From Xenopus tropicalis (taxonomy: Eukaryota; Chordata; Amphibia; Anura; Pipidae), in NCBI RefSeq assembly GCF_000004195.4, contig NC_030678.2:36561701-36625700 (forward strand): a DNA stretch of 64,000 bases, read 5' to 3'. Positions 11,098 through 22,011 of this stretch are shown here, in pieces (position 1 is the first letter of the stretch; every line of letters starts with the position of its first letter). The notes beneath the pieces were generated by a model. The model saw only the letters and a list, made by a program, of their open reading frames with translations, searched no databases and was not told the origin of the DNA. Both the position numbers and the translations under genes were made by a program.

Positions 11098-11241
11098 TTT
11101 ACATAATACTGCAATGGACACACTAGTAACTATCTTTCTACTTATGCAGTGTGTGCTTTTTACTGAATCTTGAAAGTTTGCATTTTTGCCGCCATAGTAC
11201 AAAACTACAGGGAACATTTAAGGCCCTTAGCACCACATTAT

Positions 11242-11411
11242 GGGGTATATTTATCATGCTGTGTAAAAAATAGAGTAAAACATTAATGGTGATGTTGCTC
11301 ATAACAGCCAATCAGATGCTTTGCTTTGGTTTTCTAACTGGTTGGTTGCCCCAGGCAACATTACAGGTAATGCTTCACTCCACTTTTAACACAACATGAT
11401 AAATATACCCC
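11242..11411. mobile_element. palindromic MITE (GGGGTATATTTATCAT family)
   Basis: The ends GGGGTATATTTATCATG and CATGATAAATATACCCC are perfect inverted repeats 170 bp apart. The interior also pairs (TTGCTCATAACAGCCAATCAGATGC against GGTTGGTTGCCCC). The flanking triplets, TAT and TAA, do not match, so a target duplication is not demonstrated. Confidence 0.8.
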
Positions 11412-12019
11412 TAAGCCTCCAGTTTCAAGCCATAAGCTCAGAGTTAACACTGAGCTAGGTGGCTAATCCAATCGGGTGACTTTTGGTCAAAGAGAATCAC
11501 ATGTAGGCCCTGTGGAAACCCAGCAGAAGATGACTGGATACAGATGCAGTCCTGACTTTATATTGATATTTGGGAAAGCCGTGACAAAATATCACCAGGA
11601 GACCATTGTTTTTAGCCAAGTTGAGAGGCAATATGCCCATTGATGGTCAACTTATATCTAACAAAAGACTTCAAGGGAAAGAATCACAGGTCGTGTCTTT
11701 GGGTTGAACCTAAATTTTATATAAATTCATGTTTAATTCTTGGGTATTCCAAATGTCAAGTCCAACCCCAATGTCTTAAAACATGACCAAAAAAAAAAAT
11801 GCTAGAACCAAACTAACACAGTACAGGAGTATCAGCAGGAGTATCAGCAGGACTGGAAGCACTTCTTTGAGTGTGGAACACATAGCAATTCCATTTGCTA
11901 TTTGCCACCTTTTTATACTTAAAGAGTAATTGTTGTGCTCATAAAATGCATCTTCTGAAAGACAATGAAATGCAATTATTTTGAAACAATTAATAATGAT
12001 GAGTGAAAAAGACCCATAG

Positions 12020-12260
12020 TGTAAAAATTGCAAAATTTAACAAAAATGCATGGGAGTTAGTGGACATCTTTTTACTAAAACGCATTCTAGTCAATGAGCG
12101 TTTTTTCCTGCACCAAATGTACTGAAGTCAATGGGGCATTTTTTCTTGTGATTTTTTTTTCACGCTTAAGAAAAGCAACACAAAACACATGGCAAAATTG
12201 TAGCTCAGATTTGCAAACATTTTCACCACTTGTAAACTCAAATTTTGCAATCAGCTAAAA
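12020..12260. repeat. MITE fragment
   Basis: Paired words such as AATGCATGGGAGTTAGTGGA, AAAACGCATT and GTCAATGGGGCATTTTTT resemble interiors of Xenopus palindromic MITEs, but no intact ends are seen. Confidence 0.35.
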
Positions 12261-13306
12261 AAATTCTTTAATCATAAAGTCAATGATTTATGTTTATATC
12301 AAAATCTAAACTAGAAATTGAAATTATGATAATAAAACTATTGAGCAACAGAGGCAGCATATCAGAAATCCAGTTTTACATTTTTACTAACTTGTTATCC
12401 ATCAAAATTAGGCTGACAGTTTGAGAGTGAAAATGATGTTGTTTGCCCTTAACCCCTGACCCTAAGGAAATGCAGAACACTTCGTCACACTGATTGCCCA
12501 TGGCTGCCCAGCTATCTTAATCCTCAAGCTAATAGGCTGGAATATCTGATTGTTTTACTATAAATATATTTCCCATTAGGATCACTAGCAAGGGTGAAAA
12601 CGAGTCAAGAACAATTTTATAGCCAGATGAAAACAACAATACTATAAAATATAATGTACTCTTTCTGATTAATGTGAGAACAGCTCATCGATTTGTGAAA
12701 AAAAAAATCAATAAGGCTGTGAAATGTGTTTTCCATGTTTGAAAAGAAGCTGATATGGTGTGAGCTGATCAAAACCCTGACACCAAGAAGAGAGCAACAT
12801 GAATAAAATATTTGTTTTTTTACTGTGTAATGTATTATTGAGTTGGTCTAAAAACATTCCAAGCATGCAAGTGAAGAATGCTTCCTTTTGGCAACATATA
12901 TTGTATTATTATTGTATGTATAATTGTATTTGTATGGCAAATGAGGACTATGCAAAGGACATCTCCAGCCTGCAGATAGCAGTCTTAGGCAATACAGAAA
13001 CAGTAAGGCTGATACCATGTCACTGTGTAAGGAGAGATGGGAAAGAAGAAGCCAAGGCAATAAGGCAAGGAGAGATCAGACACAGATCTGGCAGCAGGGA
13101 GAGAGACCCTCTGGGATGCAAGGTTGGTAAAGTGCAGGAAAGGCTGCACCAACCGCTGGTTTTGCTTTGAGTGCCAGTGAGCGTCAGTAGGAAAGGACTT
13201 CACTCTCATTTAACTTTAGGGCCCTTAGGTTCCAGTTCCAACAGGCCTTCACTGTAGCTAGTGCAGATCTGTAGCTAGTGCAGAAGGTTCATTTGTCAGG
13301 CCCTTT
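12261..13306. other. unannotated sequence
   Basis: No gene or repeat is recognised. The 123-codon plus-strand frame 12799-13170 begins with a hydrophobic stretch but lacks any recognisable domain, is overlapped by antisense frames and has no splice-site or repeat context that would support it. A direct repeat CTGTAGCTAGTGCAGA occurs twice at about 13250-13285. Confidence 0.4.
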
Positions 13307-13606
13307 CAGTGTTGGACTGAGATGCCAAGGACCCACCATAAAACCTTGGCCCATGGACCCACTTTCCACTATATTATTATTTCCACTTTCCCACTATTAT
13401 TCCTCATTTGCTCATTTAGTCTCTTTAGTACCCTAATCTCTTTGTTCCTCTTTGTTCTCATACAAGAATAGGGAATGACCATGAAATAGGCCACCGGGAG
13501 TTTTCCTGGTATCCCCTTGGACCAAATAGTTAGAAGCAAGAGGGCCCGCTGACACCTAGGCCCACTGGGAGGGTTCCTGGTATCCTGGTGGGTCAGTCCG
13601 ACACTG
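13307..13606. mobile_element. hAT-type MITE
   Basis: The ends are CAGTGTTGGACTGA and, inverted, TCAGTCCGACACTG, 300 bp apart. Flanks are GGCCCTTT (13299-13306) and GGCCCCTT (13607-13614), a 7-of-8 match to an 8-bp target duplication. The interior has repeated GGTATCC and GGCCCA words and no open frame. Confidence 0.82.
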
Positions 13607-13614
13607 GGCCCCTT

Positions 13615-14517
13615 CCCTGAGCAGAGTAGATTAAAGCCTCAGGTTCTGGTGCCATTAGTGGCCTAGTTCTACCCAAGAGAAGAGCCGGGACTAAACACTG
13701 GACACAGCAATCCCTGGGATAACAGGATGTTCCTTTAATGGATTAAAAATCTAATGTACATGATCTAAAGGGTGTTAAACTTTCAATTACAGATAAGTGT
13801 GGGTCAATATAAAGTGTACACAAACAGCAGGCCTGAACTCTTATATGCAGTGCACCACAGGGGTTAATAATTTGTGTTACTGTATTGCTTTGTTTTTTAC
13901 TGACATTCTGTGTACTTTTATGGTTACGATTTACCTGTTGTAGTAAAATAGAGAATTCTGCATTTACTCTGATTATAAATACAGCAAATGTGTTATCTTT
14001 ACTTTGTACCAGGCTGTTAAAGAAACCCATACCTTGCCAGGCTACCCAGAAGGTACCAGATCGTTTGGTACAATATACATCATTGTACAAGCATTGATAT
14101 TGTACATGGATTATAACTTTAATAATATTATTTAATATTTCATAATATTTTATATTGAATGAACAATACTTATGGAATTGCCAGTTATTTTCTAATCCTT
14201 GTAAAATATATCTGTTATTAATCTGCCTGTTGGCCTACCTCCTGCCAAAACCCCTTTATGCACAGAAGAAAATGGCCCTTGGAAAGAACAAATGTGTGCC
14301 CCAAACTTCTTTGATTGGGCTATTTCATTACTGATCTCCATTGTGTTTGGTGTTAAGACAACACTGCCAGTTAATAAATCCTTCTATGTTAAATATGCCT
14401 CCATGGTGGAAATAACCTTAGGTACATAATGTATATCTGTATGTAACCATGACAATCAATTAATATGCAGGTATGATGTTGGCAGGTAGTTAGACAATTC
14501 ACCAAGAATTCTGGCAG
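13615..14517. other. unannotated AT-rich sequence
   Basis: Nothing recognised. The opposing frames at 13743-14097 are shadows of one another, with no domain. Confidence 0.4.
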
Positions 14518-14725
14518 TATGTATGTATGTATATCTTTATTTATAAAGCGCTACTTATGTATGCAGTGCTGTACAGTAGAATACATTAATACAAACAGGG
14601 TGTTAATAAGATAATAGATAAATACAAAGTATAATAATAAATACAGATAAATACAGCAGCAATAAGTTAAGAGTCGAGGACACAAGAGAAAGGAGGTCCC
14701 TGCCCCGTAGAGCTTACAAGTAAAA
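14518..14725 (-). mobile_element. L2-like LINE 3' end, antisense
   Basis: Read on the minus strand it runs TTGTAAGCTCTACGGGGCAGG ... CTGTACAGCACTGCATACATA ... GCGCTTTATAAATAAAG and then a (ATAC)n tail. This is the same 3' terminal structure as the plus-strand copies at 15265 and 20644. The microsatellite tail at 14518-14532 is the insertion end. Confidence 0.65.
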
Positions 14726-14960
14726 CCATATGGACTTGCCTCCTCATCCTGTTACATTTTTAAGTCCTTTAAACCAGCATAAAAAACTGTACACATACAT
14801 TGGGTAAAATAAACATTTGCTAATATAATCACTTATTCAATAATATATTTGTAACAACAAAAAAGATTATTTCATATTAAAGTTTTAGCTTGAGGCATAG
14901 GGTGACCTCTAGTGGTACAAATCTTACAGACATATAAATGCATTTTATTCTTTTCTAGTA

Positions 14961-15259
14961 CAGGTATGGGACCCATTATCCAGAATGCGGAAACCCCTTA
15001 TCCAGACATGGGGTTTTTCACATAAGGGGTGTTTCTGTAATATGGATCTCAATACCTGAAGTCTACTAAATAATTATTTAAACATTATATAAATGGCTCT
15101 AATAAGGATTAATTAAATCTTAGTTGGGATCAAGTACAAGCCATTGTTTTATTATTACAGAGAAAAAAGAAAATCAAATTTAAAAAGTATTTAATTAAAA
15201 TGGAGTCTATGGGAGACAGCTTTCCCCTGGAACTTTCTGGATAACGGATCCTATACCTG
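14961..15259 (+). mobile_element. CAGGTAT-family DNA element
   Basis: A complete copy with ends CAGGTATGGGACCCATTATC and its near-inverse GGATCCTATACCTG, flanked by TA. The central GTTGGGATCAAGTACAAG motif gives the orientation. It is immediately followed by the L2-like 3' end at 15265. Confidence 0.87.
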
Positions 15260-15264
15260 TACTA

Positions 15265-15457
15265 TTGTAGATTGTAAGCTCTTTTGGGCAGGGCTCTCTT
15301 CACCTCTTGTATTGGTTATTGATTGCTTTATATGTTACTCTGTATGTCCAATGTATGAAACCCACTTATTGTACAGCGCTGCGGAATATGTTGGTGCTTT
15401 ATAAATAAAGGTTAATAATAATACTCACTATGTAAAGACTGCTCTACTTGAGTTTTT
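15265..15457 (+). mobile_element. L2-like LINE 3' end (copy 1)
   Basis: It contains TGTAAGCTCTTTTGGGCAGG, GTACAGCGCTGCGGAATATG and TTATAAATAAAGGTTAATAA. The following ~40 bases (ACTCACTATGTAAAGACTGC, TCTACTTGAG) are also shared with the copy at 20644-20834, beyond the usual microsatellite tail. Confidence 0.65.
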
Positions 15458-16429
15458 TGGTGGTAAAAATTTGTACAAGGCGAATCCTGTCAAAACAATT
15501 TAATATAATATTGTATTATTTTATGTCCTTATCTCAAACCAGGGCCATATTTAGCATATTATGCTTTTAAATGTAGACAATACAATTTGTTAAATAAATA
15601 CCGTCCGTCTTAACTTTGGAACTATTTGTAAAAATTCCCCACATCCCACGTTAATAATACATGAAATATCTTGAATACCTTCAGACTAGGTAGATAAGTA
15701 GAAATGAATTCAATACATTACTAAATATTTCCATAAAAAGTTGTATCTCCCCTTCCCTGGAACAGAAAATGTTGATCTCTGTGCTGCTTTGAAGTTCCTA
15801 ACCTTGTGAGCAGATGCATTCTTCAGAGTTCCTCCCTTAATTCTACCTCCAGGGAAATTAAATTTTATAGTCTGTGTTTCCAGTTGCACTGTCTCAGCCA
15901 CAAGTGGTGTGGGGTCAAGTCTACATTTCTCAGCAGCTTCTTAGCAGAGAATAGATGGCAGGAGCACATTCTGGATTTGATCAACCCCGAGCTATTGAAG
16001 TGTGGAGCAAAACAATGCCAGACTGTTAATTTTATGTGCACCAGTTTGAAAATTCCTATGCATCCTGAGAATGACACTTTCAATAAGGTTAACAGATGTA
16101 AAACACAGTCACCCTCAGATGATTGTTTTTAGCTGCTTGTAAAGCATGGAGGTACCAACTGTGAATGGCATATAAAACGGCATTGTAGATGCAATCAACC
16201 TTATTATGAGCAATCACAAAAGGAAAAACACTGAAGCACTGGGCCGCAAAGGATAAGTAAAAACTAGTTAGTTGTTATGCAAATAGAAATTGCAGATGCT
16301 CTTTGGATCACAGCTGTAACGAGTTAGGCACATGGCAATAAAGAGTAAAAACTGAACACTTTTTTTGTCTGATATGGAGGCTCAGTTCTAGGCTCTGTCT
16401 TTTACAGTGTTTAAGTTGAGGTGTTAAAC
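15458..16429. other. unannotated sequence
   Basis: No gene or repeat is recognised. The overlapping opposite-strand frames at 15710-16132 (up to 108 codons) show no domain or motif that I can identify. Confidence 0.4.
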
Positions 16430-16684
16430 CTGGGATCCCCAACCTTTTTTACTTGTCAGCCACATTCAGATGTAGAAAGTGTTGGTGAGACACACAAGCA
16501 AGAAAAAAGGTTCTTTGGGGATGCTGTAATTGGGGAACTATAATTGGCTATTTGGTAGCCCCATATGAACTGCTGGCATGCGGAAGGCTCAGTTATAAAT
16601 ATGGAATAAAACAGTGTCTCTGTGCTTCCAAAACCTGGGATGGAGAGGAACATGAGCCACTGTTTGGGGATCACTTTGTTAAAC
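16422..16684. mobile_element. hAT-type MITE with exact 8-bp target duplication
   Basis: TGTTAAAC occurs at 16422-16429 and 16677-16684 exactly. Between them, the 247-bp element has ends CTGGGATCCCCAACC and, at the right, TTTGGGGATCACTT (imperfect inverted). Interior words match the vertebrate GGATCCCCAACC...AGCCACATTCA family. Frames read across it at 16456-16809 are incidental. Confidence 0.85.
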
Positions 16685-17289
16685 TGAGAGTGAGAACACA
16701 AGGCACCACCATGGCACTTGAGAATGGACCCATGGATATTCCAAAAATGTTGTGCACCCCATTCAAAACGTTGAATTCTTTTGAGCTCTCCTGGTTCTCT
16801 TGGTCGTAGATTTATAATTTTACATTAGCATATACTCCTTAAATGAACATAACTCCATAAACATTGGTTCCGTATCCAGATATTATTCTTTTGGGATGTG
16901 TTCTCCAGATCCTTTATATGTAGCTTGAGAGCGCAGATCGATCTTTGTAATGTTTCTACTCTGTGCTGTAACTTGTTCTGGGCATTAAGCATCAGAATTC
17001 CTCTATAAGGTGCCCGAACGGGACCCTAGTGCAGTAATGTCTTTAGATAGGTCTGCTATAGCAGCTTTTATTTCTGCTTAGAACAAACTGGTCAGTTTAT
17101 GAAATAAATCCACAAGGCTTGCATCTAGGTCATTTTTAGTGAGAAATGTTTTGTGCCCTGTACCTTTCATGCACAGGTCTTTAGATGGGGAGTCAGCGTG
17201 ATCTTGGATTTTGCTGTTATCTTGCTGCGCATGTTTTGGATCTGATTTTAATCCAAGTGTCATCTACATACCTAAACCAGTGACTTGCA
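16685..17289. other. unannotated sequence
   Basis: No gene or recognised repeat. Short frames only. Confidence 0.4.
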
Positions 17290-17920
17290 GTTAAAATATC
17301 CCTATTGAAAACAATGAAAGAAATGTGATTGGCTTTTGGCCACCCCGCCCACTTTTTCTAACCTTGAGTATGTAGTTACCCAGTGACTGTGCTAAATTTG
17401 GGAACCCTGGCATCAAGCCAACAAAATTCAATGGGTGAAATCTGAAATCTGTTGGTGGCTCTGCCCACCTTTTCAAAACTTAAACTTCAGTCCCCTAGTG
17501 ACCAACTGTGAAAAGTTTGGGGACCCTGGTGTTAATACTGTGAGAATGGCAGCAGGTTGAATTTCCCCCGTTGAAGAGGGGGGAGAGTCAAGAGGTAAAA
17601 TCTGATTTTAAAAAAAAAAACTTGAATATGTAGGCACCCAGTGACAGACTGTGCAAAGTTTGGGAGCCCTGGCATCAAACCAATAAAATTAAATCAGTGA
17701 TGTTTGATTGGCTGTTGTTAGCCCCTCCCACTTTGAGTCAGCCAACAAATGTCAATAATAATAAATGTCGCTGTTTCATTTGGAGTGACCCCATGATTAT
17801 GTTATTCAAGTTTCAGCACAAGCAACCTGCTCCGCTATAGGGTGAAGAAGTGTGGAGAGTTTGGGTGTTGTACCACTAAAACTGTAGGAGGAGTAGCGTT
17901 TAGAAAATGGGGGGGCGCTA
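17290..17920. repeat. degenerate tandem repeat, unit about 120-145 bp
   Basis: A pattern of CCCAGTGACTGTGC, AAATTTGGGAACCCTGGCATC, AATGGGTGAAATCTG, TTGGTGGCTCTGCCCACC repeats with variation. The landmark CCCTGG[CT][AG]T occurs at about 17405, 17525 and 17668, and a weaker version extends to about 17880. Poly-A and AATAAT stretches are embedded. No inverted ends were found. Confidence 0.6.
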
Positions 17921-18039
17921 ATAATAATAATAATAAGAATAAACTGAAGTCTGTGGGTTTTTCAACCCAACATAATGATGGGGACATGCAGATGACACAA
18001 GAGGGGCAGTGACATAAATGGGCAGGTACTGACTGTAAA

Positions 18040-18340
18040 GTGGAGCCATGATGTCAATGGGTGGTCTGCGGGTGGATTTGGTGGAATTGGAATGGAAAAT
18101 ATATGATTTTTAGCAGTCATTGAGGCAGATCAAGGGTGGAAAAGTGGGTATTACAACTTTACCAGCAAGTATAGTGCTGATAATAATACCGGTCCCAGTC
18201 TTGGGCGCTATTTTGCCAGCTAGGCTAGTGGAATACTGGCTGGATGGCAGCCCTAGGTCGTATGGCACATTTTTAACAAAAATAATTAGACATTATAAAA
18301 TGTGCAGACATTGTAATATCTCCATATGAGCTAAATTGAT
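18040..18340. repeat. tandem duplication, unit 1, with hAT end
   Basis: This shares with 18397-18705 the ordered words ATGTCAATGGG, GCCAGCTAGGCTAGTG, TACTGGCTGGATGGCAGCCCT, AGACATTATAAAATGTGCAG and TCCATATGAG. The part ending in TGGCAGCCCT matches the right end of a hAT family (also at 39396-39707), while the part after it is outside that element. Hence the duplicated unit spans a transposon end plus its flank. Confidence 0.75.
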
Positions 18341-18396
18341 TCAATCATTTTGCCTCCAGTAATTGGGTCTTGGGGCAGTAACTGACATTTTTGTTG

Positions 18397-18705
18397 GAGG
18401 GATTATGTCAATGGGCGGACTGCAGGGTGGATTTGAAAGGATTGGAACGCAAAAGTAAGATTTTAGCAGTTATTGGAGTAGTTATGGGGGCAAATTTACC
18501 AACAATTGTATTGCTGGTAATAAACCTTGGGCTCTATTTCGCCAGCTAGGCTAGTGAAATACTGGCTGGATGGCAGCCCTGTCTTTAGGTTAGATCATAT
18601 ACCACATTTTTCCCACATATAATTAGACATTATAAAATGTGCAGACTTTCTAACATCTCCATATGAGCCAAATAAGGTTGATTTAATCATTTCGGCTGCA
18701 GGGTC
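18397..18705. repeat. tandem duplication, unit 2
   Basis: Second copy, offset from unit 1 by 326 to 356 bp depending on the landmark, which shows several small indels since duplication. Orientation is the same as in unit 1. Confidence 0.75.
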
Positions 18706-18747
18706 TTATGCAGACCCTGATAAGAGAAGACCATGTGAAGTTTAAAG

Positions 18748-18835
18748 CAGGGATCCCCAACCTTTAATACCCAAGAGCAACATTTAAATATAAAACAATT
18801 GGGGAGAAATAAGTTCCTAAGGGGTTGGCTAATAA
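18748..18835. mobile_element. hAT-type MITE fragment
   Basis: It starts CAGGGATCCCCAACC, the same terminus as the complete element at 16430-16676, and continues with AGAGCAACATTTAAAT. The right end is missing. Confidence 0.6.
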
Positions 18836-19979
18836 AGGCTATGATAATAGCTACATACTGTAGCAGAATCAACACACCCAAAGCAACTATTTACTTAAGA
18901 AATTAACTGTACTTTTCCCCTGTCATAAAACCTTATCTAAGCTATTTTTTCTGTCAGTCATTATATCACTATATCACTGTACAGTCACTATATATATTCC
19001 TGAATTTAATATGAGTTCTTGGGTACAGTATGAATTCAATTCCCATAATCTAATATTAAAAGTTGATGGTTTTCCTTATCAACAGGTTTCGCCCTAGATC
19101 ATTTTTGTTTGCAGACAAAGGGACACATATCTTTAGAATAATATAAGTCTCAGAACAGGATCAAAAAATGGAATAGAACAGATGCAATTTTATCACTTTA
19201 TTGAATTTCATTATCTTTTATAGGGTGTACAGTACATTGCCGTAGGAAATAAGTGAATTCTTTTCTCCAGAAAAATGCTAAATGTGATAGCTTTAACACT
19301 GTCAGAGAGCGAAGCACAGGGGTTGTATATTATAAGGAATGTACTATGAAAGCAATACTTTACTTCTTTAGAAAGCACATCTTGATAAGACATTGGGGAG
19401 TAATTAAAGTCATAGTTAAAGCATTTTGATAAATTATGTCACAGATTATTGCGGAAAAGGAAGAGAATAATATGCGGAAGAGTATTATTTTCAATATGTA
19501 AATACATTATTTATTTGTATTCCCTCTCCACCGAAGCAGAATATTTTCAGTAGCTGAAAAAGTTTTCGACTTACAGCTTTGGTAGTACAGGGAATTTGTA
19601 CATGCATATTTTCTCATAGGTTAGCTAAAGGGCAACTTTTTGCATTTATCTATTGCAATACCAAGAAAATTATTTATAGTTTCCTCTTTTTTTTTCTTTG
19701 TTATAGATTCTGTTCGTAATGTCAGCCTTCCATTAGACTTCATTATTGACTACTTTTCTGGACTCACCAGAAAGGGGTTCATTTTTATAAACCCCTTTCC
19801 AAAACAAAGCAGGGCACATGCCCTAGGGAAGTTCCATGAATAAGGATACAGTAAACTCATGAACCTATAGGTTATCAGGCAGTTGAAGTAATCCCACTGG
19901 AGTGGGCACTCAAAGTAAGGGACTTACTTTTCAAACTATTGGAAAAACCACTCAGAGATGATACATAACTGTTGCTTTA
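18836..19979. other. unannotated AT-rich sequence
   Basis: No gene or recognised repeat. Short opposing frames only. Confidence 0.4.
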
Positions 19980-20096
19980 CTCCATTGGTATTTGTTTTGC
20001 CGCACGACATTTTCGACGTTTTGCGAATTCGCAGATCTTTTGAAAGATTTGCAAATTTTTCGGCAAAGCGAAACGGAACAGATTCGCTCATCACTA
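19980..20096. mobile_element. TAGTGATG-family MITE, right fragment
   Basis: The AACGGAACAGATTCGCTCATC segment followed by ACTA is the inverted form of the TAGTGATGAGCGAATCTG terminus seen intact at 35616. Internal GCGAATTCGCAG and AAAGATTTGCAAATTTTT words are shared too. The left end has been lost. Confidence 0.65.
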
Positions 20097-20164
20097 CCTG
20101 TAAGGCCCTAACTAATGAGCAATATAAATATATCTTGGTAGAATGGGTCAACCAATCAATGTTT

Positions 20165-20219
20165 TGGGGCCATAAATTAATTTTGCTGTGGGGCCCAGTA
20201 ACATCTAGTTATGCCACTG
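20165..20219. mobile_element. hAT terminus fragment
   Basis: TTGCTGTGGGGCCCAGTAAC followed by TAGTTATGCCACTG is the right end of a hAT family whose left end, CAGTGGCATAACT, appears at 21148. It ends exactly where the CR1-like sequence begins at 20220. A related piece lies inside the hAT element at 8595-8670. Confidence 0.55.
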
Positions 20220-20520
20220 ACCTTGGGGTATTTGTGGATAACAGCTGCAACAAGTAATACCAGGCAGTAGCAGAAACAGGCCAGAAAGATACTGTTCTGA
20301 ATAAAATGGGTATAGGTTTATGAGGGGAAAGGGTTATTCTTTCCAAAGAAAAATCAATAGGTTGATAGAGGTTAAGGAGGATCGCAGTTATGAGGAAAAA
20401 TTGGCATTATGCTCACTGGAGAACAGGGGCTTAAAAAGGGGATATGATAACTAAGCAGGATTATAAGAGGGGACCATATAATAAACTCCCTGATGCTTTT
20501 TTCACCAGTCCTTTCAGCAC
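20220..20520 (+). mobile_element. CR1-like LINE fragment
   Basis: Translation gives DLGVFVDNSCNK, then YQAVAETGQKD and ERVILSK, aligned with the DLGV...SKQCQAAA...EGVILP motif order of the copy at 2277. The rest is CR1 3' sequence with an internal deletion. The frame is destroyed. Confidence 0.65.
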
Positions 20521-20643
20521 AGAGCTGTCCCTGTTTTAATTATATTATAATATTGATTATTAATTATAAGAAATACCCTGTGCCACACCTCTCACAACTC
20601 TGTCATGCCCATTCCCACACCTTGTGTCTCAACCCTTTCTCCT

Positions 20644-20834
20644 TGTAGACTGTAAGTTCTTTTGGGCAGGGCTCTCTTCACCTCTTGTATCGGTTACTGA
20701 TTGCTTTATATGTTACTCTGTATGTCCAATGTATGAAACCCACTTATTGTACAGCGCTGCGGGGTATGTTGGCGCTTTATAAATAAAGGTTAATAATAAT
20801 ACTCACTATGTAAAGACTGCTCTACTTGAGTTTT
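20644..20834 (+). mobile_element. L2-like LINE 3' end (copy 2)
   Basis: Nearly identical to copy 1 at 15265-15457, including GTACAGCGCTGCGGGGTATG, TTATAAATAAAGGTTAATAA and the downstream ACTCACTATGTAAAGACTGC. Divergence begins after CTTGAGTTTT. Confidence 0.65.
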
Positions 20835-21741
20835 GATTTTTTTTTTACACTAGTGGACAATGGGGGTACTGTACAACCAGAACACGCATTGTGCCTTTTG
20901 ATATTGTTGTTGCTATTATTATATTAAGATATGATCTCGACAATGCTAAATAACACAAAGATCAATTATAAAGATTAGACAGAATAGAGGAGCCACCCAC
21001 GTAAGACTTGTATTCCTCTCCTATATAGCAGTTTACAGCTATTTAAAGTACCTGAAGATCGACAGTTGAATGTCTGACTAAAATATTGATGTTCAGTTAA
21101 CAACTTTTCCTGCTGTTTGTCAAGAAATCTAAAGTTATTGTGTGTACCAGTGGCATAACTTATACACTTTGTACCTGCAGTCACTCTCAGATATCCATGC
21201 TTTTATGTTACAAATAAATGGCCTGTTAGTTATAAAACAACATAAAATATGATGGTGTTTTTTTTCTGATGTGTGTGTTTTAAGTTAAATTTGTCTAATA
21301 CAGTTTTTTCTTCTGGTATATTAGTCCCTAGTACATCTGTTGTAAATCTATTGCAGGTGTAGCACCTCTACCATCTGGACAACTTACTCATGTAGAAACA
21401 GTCACAGTTTGGCATTCAAAAGATTGTAAGTACTATGCTATATCATGTGAAAAGGGTGGGAGCCTGAAGTCTTACCATTAACCCTAAACATTCTGGGCAC
21501 AAGTCTTTATCTCACCCCTATATCTCCATCAGCTTTTACTTTTCTACAAGAAGAGGGTTGTACCACTGGATGCCCATATCACAACTTCTTCCTCCCACCC
21601 ATAAGTATGCAGTGCTAGCAAGAACAGCTGCTGCAAATAGAAATTGGTGCAACTTTTTTCTGCTATGGGCAAAAGCATGGAATACCATAAGGGCAAGAAA
21701 CAGGCACAAATTGTTTTAGCACCTTGACTTTAAAACTATAA

Positions 21742-21965
21742 AGGTATTCTGGAATGCTTGAGGCTTGGGGTTTTCCAGATAGGGTTGTTTTTTTGTCTAT
21801 CCATACATTAAAGGAACCAAGTAGGATTGTTTTGCCACCAGTATGGTTTCATGAAGTTTAGTTACAATCAAGTACAAGGTATTGTTTTATTATTATTACA
21901 GAAATTTTTTAATTATTTGCTTATGGGACTATGGGCCTTCCCATAATTCTGAACTTTCTGCTACA
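21742..21965 (+). mobile_element. CAGGTAT-family element, old degenerate copy
   Basis: It retains GGTATTCTGGAATGCTTGAG, GGTTTTCCAGATA, ATCAAGTACAAGGTATTG and CCATAATTCTGAACTTTCTG in family order, but both terminal inverted repeats are eroded. A better-preserved copy of the same orientation lies 46 bp downstream. Confidence 0.65.
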
Positions 21966-22011
21966 TTAAACTAATTAAGCTGAGGTGTTAAAATGAATGC
22001 CACTTCCAGTA

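Noticed and set aside
12799..13170. 123-codon frame with a hydrophobic N-terminus, possible secreted protein
   Set aside because: No recognisable domain or cysteine pattern, overlapping antisense frames of similar size, and no promoter or splice context. One ORF of this length is expected by chance in 64 kb.
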